Part shown: positions 59,841 to 64,000 of the stretch, in pieces | Position numbering within the stretch: the first letter of the stretch is position 1 | Layout of the letters: each line of letters starts with the position of its first letter | Assembly: GCF_014243345.1 (NCBI RefSeq) | Contig: NZ_JACLZF010000002.1 | Span: 310,001 to 374,000 of the forward strand | Reading direction: 5' to 3' | DNA from: Robiginitalea sp. SC105 | GTDB taxonomy: Bacteria; Bacteroidota; Bacteroidia; Flavobacteriales; Flavobacteriaceae | DNA: 64,000 nt | Position numbers and translations under genes: made by a program | The notes under the pieces: model-generated | The model's input: the letters and a program-made list of their open reading frames with translations, nothing else | What the model was told of the DNA's origin: nothing | Database searches by the model: none

Positions 59841-60275
59841 TCAGAACCGTATCAACAACTGGAGCGTGCGCTCCGGCTCCCCCCCATTGACCCAGAGCGT
59901 ATCGGTAAGCAGGCTGTCCTTCGCGGCCGGTCGCATCCGGAGGGAATAGGATTCCTGCTGCTGGTCCGGTGACTCGCCCAGCAGGATATCTATCCGGCCT
60001 TCCCGGGCCTGCCAGGATCCCCTGACGATTTTATCCAGCCGGTATTCCCCGTAGATGCCGGGGCGTTCCAGCCGGTGCAATTCGGCGTCCCCCCCAGGGG
60101 TGAGGATGTACCGCTCCGATACCGTCCTTGAAGGGGTGCCCCCGTCGCGGATCAGGTACTGCCCGGCATAGGCCGTGGTCCAGGGATTGGCAGGTGCCAC
60201 TTCCTTTTCGCCCTTGCAGGCAGTAAACAGGGCAGTCATTAAAGCGAAAGCAAATAAAAATCGAGTAAGGCGCAT
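59841..60275 (-). CDS. Small lipoprotein, NlpE-like copper-resistance type possible
   Basis: A 144-residue lipoprotein with signal peptide (FLFAFALMTALFTAC, lipid attached at Cys). The body is short and beta-rich, with GQYLIRDGGTPSRTVSERYIL, DAELHRLERPGIYGEYRL and GSWQAREGRIDILL, a pattern similar to NlpE-like domains (a repeated ability to describe a residual and a "baseline" strand set). That assignment is tentative. ATG 60275 is used because it begins the signal peptide; the frame continues upstream to 60410 without a plausible leader. It is read toward the HTH-fusion gene in the same direction, 157 bases away. Confidence 0.72.
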   Translation of the reverse strand: MRLTRFLFAFALMTALFTACKGEKEVAPANPWTTAYAGQYLIRDGGTPSRTVSERYILTPGGDAELHRLERPGIYGEYRLDKIVRGSWQAREGRIDILLGESPDQQQESYSLRMRPAAKDSLLTDTLWVNGGEPERTLQLLIRF

Positions 60276-60364
60276 GCAATCCGGATTTTTCAGGTCAGGT
60301 CCAATCGGGTCCCCAAAATAAGGACTTTTTGCGGGAATCCGCGGCGGTAAAGGCATTGCCTGAT

Positions 60365-61018
60365 TCAGTCGCAGCCGCAATACTTTTCGGAATTTGCCTT
60401 TTCGAAGCATTCCCTGCCTTCCCGGAAGGCAAAAAAGGCCAGTCCCAGGGTGCCAATACTATCTGCATAGCCGATACCCGTCAGTTCGTAGAGGCCGCTG
60501 CTCAAAAGCAGGATCACGGACATATAGACACACACCAGGGTACAGTTGGCATCGGCCAGGATGGGCTGGGAATCCAGGGCCCGGCCCACTTTCCGCTTCC
60601 AGGCTACCAGTCCCCACATGACCAGGATGGAGATCAGGGATATGAGGACGCCGTAAACCGTGGTTACCGGCTTGTGCCCGATCCAGATATTGTAGATGCT
60701 GCTGAAGGTCAGGGTAACCACCAGGGCGTAAAAAGCCACCCCCGTAATTTGAAGTGCCCGGCGCTCGAAGGGGTCCCTGCTGCTGTCCGGCCGTTTGCGG
60801 ATCCGCAGGATCATATGGGCAATGCCCAGACCGGAGATTACCTCGATGAAACTGTCGGCCCCGAACCCGAAGAGCGCCAGGCTTTCATCCTCGATGCCCA
60901 GGTAGGTGGAAACCAACCCTTCCAGCACATTGTAGCCTATGGTGAACAGGGCCAGGCCAAAGGCTGTTTTGTAAAGGCGTTTCTGATCTGTAGCGGTCAA
61001 ATCCATTGCGGGGCCCAT
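60365..61018 (-). CDS. Cation diffusion facilitator-like membrane protein
   Basis: A 217-residue protein with about six hydrophobic segments. It has the CDF-like blocks GYNVLEGLVSTYLGIEDESLALFGFGADSFIEVISG (the FGADSFIE stretch is the metal-site helix 2 region) and DSQPILADANCTLVCVYMSV (helix 5 region). The usual C-terminal cytoplasmic domain is missing; instead the protein ends in EKYCGCD, a cysteine pair that may bind metal. ATG 61018 is favoured over the TTG one codon upstream. Most likely a zinc or other divalent metal transporter, reduced in size. Confidence 0.85.
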   Translation of the reverse strand: MGPAMDLTATDQKRLYKTAFGLALFTIGYNVLEGLVSTYLGIEDESLALFGFGADSFIEVISGLGIAHMILRIRKRPDSSRDPFERRALQITGVAFYALVVTLTFSSIYNIWIGHKPVTTVYGVLISLISILVMWGLVAWKRKVGRALDSQPILADANCTLVCVYMSVILLLSSGLYELTGIGYADSIGTLGLAFFAFREGRECFEKANSEKYCGCD

Positions 61019-61078
61019 CAATATCTAAAGGGTTTGAGGATAAAGGTAGCCCATCTACGGGCCTATGGCAAACATTAC

Positions 61079-61603
61079 CTAGGAATCCCGGGCCAGATCC
61101 AGCAATTTTTCGATGGTGTTCCGGTTTCGCGCGGTGATGCGGGTTTCGGGGAAAACCTTCCCGATCCTGCCTGCGAGCCGCGACCGCCCGATGCCTTCAG
61201 GGGCATATAAGTAAAAGACGTTGTCCCTTAATTCGAATTGTTCCGTTTCTGCCTGCAGGGATTGGGCCAAAACCCGGTCCATCCGTGCGGGGTCGCCTTC
61301 CAGAAAGAAAAAGTGGACGGTTTTTCCTGCACCTTCCCGGAAGGGGTTGGCTTCGGCGACGGCCCGGAGTTCTGCCAGGCTCAGGACCAGCACCCAGGGC
61401 CGGAAGCCGAAGTGGCGTTCCATCAGGGTTTCCAGGATATCTTCAGGCCGGCCAGCAAAGCGACAGACGATGTTCCCGCTCTGTATATAGGTCTTTACGC
61501 TGGAGAATCCGGCTGCCTCCATGGCCGTCCGCAGTTCCTTCATGGGGACCAGGTGGTGGCCTCCTACATTTATGCCCCGGAGCAGGATGATCCACTGTTC
61601 CAT
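61079..61603 (-). CDS. DUF1697 family protein
   Basis: A 174-residue soluble protein. The N-terminal block WIILLRGINVGGHHLVPMKEL and the following VKTYIQSGNIVCRF are the hallmark of DUF1697, whose function is unknown. Its ATG (61603) shares one base with the stop of the upstream MFS gene (TGATG), so it is translated with that gene. A longer frame to 62125 would lie inside the MFS gene and is rejected. It ends with ITARNRNTIEKLLDL, also family-typical. Confidence 0.92.
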   Translation of the reverse strand: MEQWIILLRGINVGGHHLVPMKELRTAMEAAGFSSVKTYIQSGNIVCRFAGRPEDILETLMERHFGFRPWVLVLSLAELRAVAEANPFREGAGKTVHFFFLEGDPARMDRVLAQSLQAETEQFELRDNVFYLYAPEGIGRSRLAGRIGKVFPETRITARNRNTIEKLLDLARDS

Positions 61604-62787
61604 CAGGATGCGGGTGTTTTTCGGTCGGAAGCGAGCGCCAGCAGCCCCAGGACCGGGCCTAGGGCCAGGAACATAAAAGGGATGAAACCACCCCATATGC
61701 GAAACAGAACCCCCATCAACTGGATACTTGCAATAGTAATCGAAAACCCGACACAATTTACGATGGTCAGGGCCGTGCCTTTTAATTCCGGATGGGCGCG
61801 CCGGGCTACCAGGGTGGAAAACAAGGGGGAGTCGGCGATGACCACCACCCCCCAGAATAACAGGAACAATAGGAACAGGGGCCAGCCCAGGCCTGCTGCA
61901 AGGGGTAGCGCCAGGCAGCACAGGCCGGAAAGCAACAGGGCTGCAAAGGCGGTATTTTGCGTGCCTGCCTTCTGGGAAATATAGCCCCCGAGCACGCAGC
62001 CAAGGCCCCCGATGCCGATGACGGCAAATGAAGTGATCGGCACGGATGTCCCAACCCCCGGATGTTGTTCCAGGTAAGCATTGAGAAGCAGGGGCACAAA
62101 GGCCCAAAAGGCGTAGAGTTCCCACATATGGCCGAAATACCCAAAGGCGGCGGCCCGGAACCTGCGGTTGCCAAAAATCCGGAGGAAACCGGAAAAGTCC
62201 GTACCGCCCCCCGCTTTCCGGAAGGGCCCGTTGGGAACCAGCACCCAGAGCAGGATGCCGCCCAGGGCTGCCAGCAGGGAGGTGGCCCCAATGACATACC
62301 GCCAGGGCATCCCGGACCCCAGCCCGCGGATCAGATGCGGGAAGGCCGTGCCCAGGACCAGGGCCCCCACCAGGAACCCCAGGGATTTCCCCAGTTTCTG
62401 TTCATAGTAATCTGCTGCGATCTTCATGCCCACGGGGTAGATGCCGGCAAGGAAGAACCCGGTGGCAAACCGGTACGCCAACAGGCTTGACAGGGTTTGG
62501 GATTCGAGTACCACCCCCAGGTTGCAAAGGCCGCCGGCCAGGGCACTTACCAGAAAGACCCGGGAAGGCGGAAACCGGTCGGCGATGGTGAGTATGGCAA
62601 ATACCAGGGTACCCGAGATGAATCCGAATTGCACGGCCGAAGTCAGGTGCCCGAGGTCGTTTACCGACAGTCCGAATGCGCCAACCAGGTCCGGCAGTAC
62701 CGCATTACCTGCAAACCAGAGGGAGGTGCAGCAGAACTGGGCCACCACAATCACGGGCAGGATGTATCCGGCGGGCTTCACGGGCAT
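61603..62787 (-). CDS. Major facilitator superfamily transporter
   Basis: A 394-residue membrane carrier with about twelve transmembrane helices. The MFS signature between helices 2 and 3 appears as DRFPPSRVFLVSAL, and the central cytoplasmic loop is around residues 190-205 (NGPFRKAGGGTDFSGFLR). It resembles the nitrate/sugar-phosphate-permease-like members that carry the motif SLWFAGNAVLPDLVGAF near the start. Substrate unknown. It is coupled to DUF1697 downstream and lies 6 bases after the stop of the M20 peptidase gene, suggesting a three-gene operon. Confidence 0.88.
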   Translation of the reverse strand: MPVKPAGYILPVIVVAQFCCTSLWFAGNAVLPDLVGAFGLSVNDLGHLTSAVQFGFISGTLVFAILTIADRFPPSRVFLVSALAGGLCNLGVVLESQTLSSLLAYRFATGFFLAGIYPVGMKIAADYYEQKLGKSLGFLVGALVLGTAFPHLIRGLGSGMPWRYVIGATSLLAALGGILLWVLVPNGPFRKAGGGTDFSGFLRIFGNRRFRAAAFGYFGHMWELYAFWAFVPLLLNAYLEQHPGVGTSVPITSFAVIGIGGLGCVLGGYISQKAGTQNTAFAALLLSGLCCLALPLAAGLGWPLFLLFLLFWGVVVIADSPLFSTLVARRAHPELKGTALTIVNCVGFSITIASIQLMGVLFRIWGGFIPFMFLALGPVLGLLALASDRKTPAS

Positions 62788-62793
62788 CCCGGA

Positions 62794-64000
62794 TTAATCC
62801 AGGTTCCGGATCAGGTGATAGGTGAACCCGATGATTTCCGCGTAGTTTTCCTTGGAAATCTTCTCGTCTATCCCGTGGAAGCGACCAAAATTACTTTCAT
62901 GCAGGCGCATGGGGTAAAACCGGTAGACATCTTCGGATACGTCGTAAAAATACCGGGCATCCGTACCGCCTCCCACGAGGCCCGGGACAACCACGGCGTC
63001 CGGGAAGAGTCCCCGGATGGTATTTTGCAGCACTGCGAAGCCCTCGGACTCCACGCCCGATACGGGGGATGGATTGGTGAGGAACCCTTCCGGTTCTATG
63101 CGGATGGTGTCGTGGACCGTTTCCCGGATGTGTTCCTGTACCGATTCAATGGTTTCCCCCGGCAGGATCCGGAAATTGACGGTCGCCTTGGCTACTGTGG
63201 GGATCACGTTGTTTTTTACACCGCCCCCGATAATGGTCGGGGCCGTGGTGGTATGGGCATTGAGGCCTTTCAGGATGGGTTTTTTGAACAACCACGGATT
63301 CGCAAAGGCCACGCGCTGGGCAAACGGCATTTCAGGGCCCAGGTATTCCAGCTGGTAGTTGATGGGTTCCACCATTTTATAGGGGAGCTGGTTGTCTTCC
63401 AGGTCCACGATGGCCTGTGCCAGGATGCCGATGGTGTTTTCCTCCGGGGGCTGGGAGCTGTGGCCGCCGTTGGTTTCCACAATCAGGTCAAAGGAGGCAA
63501 AACCTTTCTCCGCCAGGTTGATCACCGCGACGGTACCTTCCACCCCGGGAACCATGTTCTCCGCCAGGTAACCGCCCTCATCCAGGGTCATCAGCGCTTC
63601 CACGCCCTGGGCTTTCAGGTACTCGGCTATCTTGGCAGCCCCATTGGAGCCGCCGACTTCCTCGTCGTGGCCGAATGCCAGGTAAAACGTCCGTGCCGGG
63701 CGGTATCCCTCCTGCAGGAGCATTTCGACACTTTCCATCAGGGCCATGAGCGTCCCCTTGTCGTCCATAGTCCCCCGACCGATCACGAATTCGTCCGTAA
63801 TGGCGCCCTCAAAGGGGCCGGCTTCCCAGTTTCCAAGGGTCGGCTGGTCTACGGGCACTACGTCCTGGTGGGACATGAGGATGACCGGCTTTTTTCCCGG
63901 ATCCGATCCCTGCCAGCGATACAGGAGGCTGTATTCGTTGATATAGGTGAGGTCCAGGGTTTCATGCACCAGGGGGAAAACGGAATCCAGGAATTGGTGG
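62794..64000 (-). CDS. M20 family metallopeptidase, 5' end beyond the window
   Basis: At least 402 residues of an M20/carboxypeptidase-PM20D1-like dinuclear zinc peptidase. The frame runs open to the right edge (its first visible residues are HQFLDSVFPLVHETLDL), so the true start is outside; an internal ATG at 63969 is not the start. Metal and catalytic motifs are MSHQDVVPVD (His and Asp), GRGTMDDKGTL (bridging Asp), FGHDEEVGGSNGA (catalytic Glu and ligand Glu), and a C-terminal His in MRLHESNFGRFHGIDEKI. The dimerisation lid lies around residues 170-290 of this fragment. Likely acts on N-acyl amino acids or dipeptides. The MFS gene follows 6 bases after. Confidence 0.92.
   Translation of the reverse strand, partial: HQFLDSVFPLVHETLDLTYINEYSLLYRWQGSDPGKKPVILMSHQDVVPVDQPTLGNWEAGPFEGAITDEFVIGRGTMDDKGTLMALMESVEMLLQEGYRPARTFYLAFGHDEEVGGSNGAAKIAEYLKAQGVEALMTLDEGGYLAENMVPGVEGTVAVINLAEKGFASFDLIVETNGGHSSQPPEENTIGILAQAIVDLEDNQLPYKMVEPINYQLEYLGPEMPFAQRVAFANPWLFKKPILKGLNAHTTTAPTIIGGGVKNNVIPTVAKATVNFRILPGETIESVQEHIRETVHDTIRIEPEGFLTNPSPVSGVESEGFAVLQNTIRGLFPDAVVVPGLVGGGTDARYFYDVSEDVYRFYPMRLHESNFGRFHGIDEKISKENYAEIIGFTYHLIRNLD

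Noticed and set aside
61604-62125. N-terminal extension of the DUF1697 gene
   Set aside because: This region belongs to the MFS gene in another frame; DUF1697 proteins start at MEQWIILLRG, which is ATG 61603.

Overview
The window is a gene-dense stretch of a Bacteroidota chromosome, most likely from a marine Flavobacteriaceae of fairly high GC. The signs are a Rho factor with a long disordered N-terminal insertion, a SusC-type TonB-dependent receptor, several DUF families typical of Flavobacteriia (DUF4293, DUF6090, DUF3667, DUF1599, DUF5694), TAnnTTTG-like -7 promoter elements, and weak or absent Shine-Dalgarno sites with some TTG starts. The genus Robiginitalea comes to mind, but that is an impression and not proven. 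No tRNA, rRNA, CRISPR array, insertion sequence or phage gene was seen.

Layout. 1-3064: rho (cut by the left edge, minus strand), a DUF4293 membrane protein and a DUF6544 protein. 3066-38897: about 36 kb, all on the minus strand, forming one signal-transduction array. In transcription order it holds giant soluble kinases K1 (2001 aa) and K2 (1576 aa); a DUF4242 mini-protein; soluble kinase K3; membrane propeller kinases K4 and K5; a SusC-like receptor with no SusD; propeller kinases K6, K7 and K8; a single-domain receiver; a receiver fused to a class III nucleotide cyclase; and a DUF6090 membrane protein. Many junctions overlap by 1-4 bases (ATGA or TAATG). 39069-41670: a membrane protein, a YegP-like protein, a phosphodiesterase and truA. 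41651-50280: housekeeping genes (ABC exporter, DUF3667, diadenylate cyclase cdaA, folP, DUF1599, a DoxX-DUF6624 fusion, tpiA, prmA, clpS). 50421-64000: a GH3 glucosidase, lipoproteins, a deoxyribonucleotidase, an S33 hydrolase, a YfcC-like carrier, an HTH-membrane-beta-lactamase fusion, a CDF-like cation transporter, DUF1697, an MFS transporter and an M20 peptidase cut by the right edge.

How it works together (inference). The eight kinases have very different inputs: five periplasmic beta-propellers and three cytoplasmic stacks of two, six or nine GAF-like modules. Their HisKA-HATPase transmitters are nearly interchangeable, with long identical DNA tracts between some of them. The only receivers in the array are two small ones at its distal end, one carrying a cyclase with a complete set of catalytic residues and adenylate-type specificity residues. 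The simplest reading is a many-inputs-to-one-output device that converts polymer, nutrient and intracellular cues into a cyclic nucleotide signal, possibly cAMP. It appears to be evolving by duplication and exchange of sensor modules. This array is the strongest candidate for an undescribed system here.
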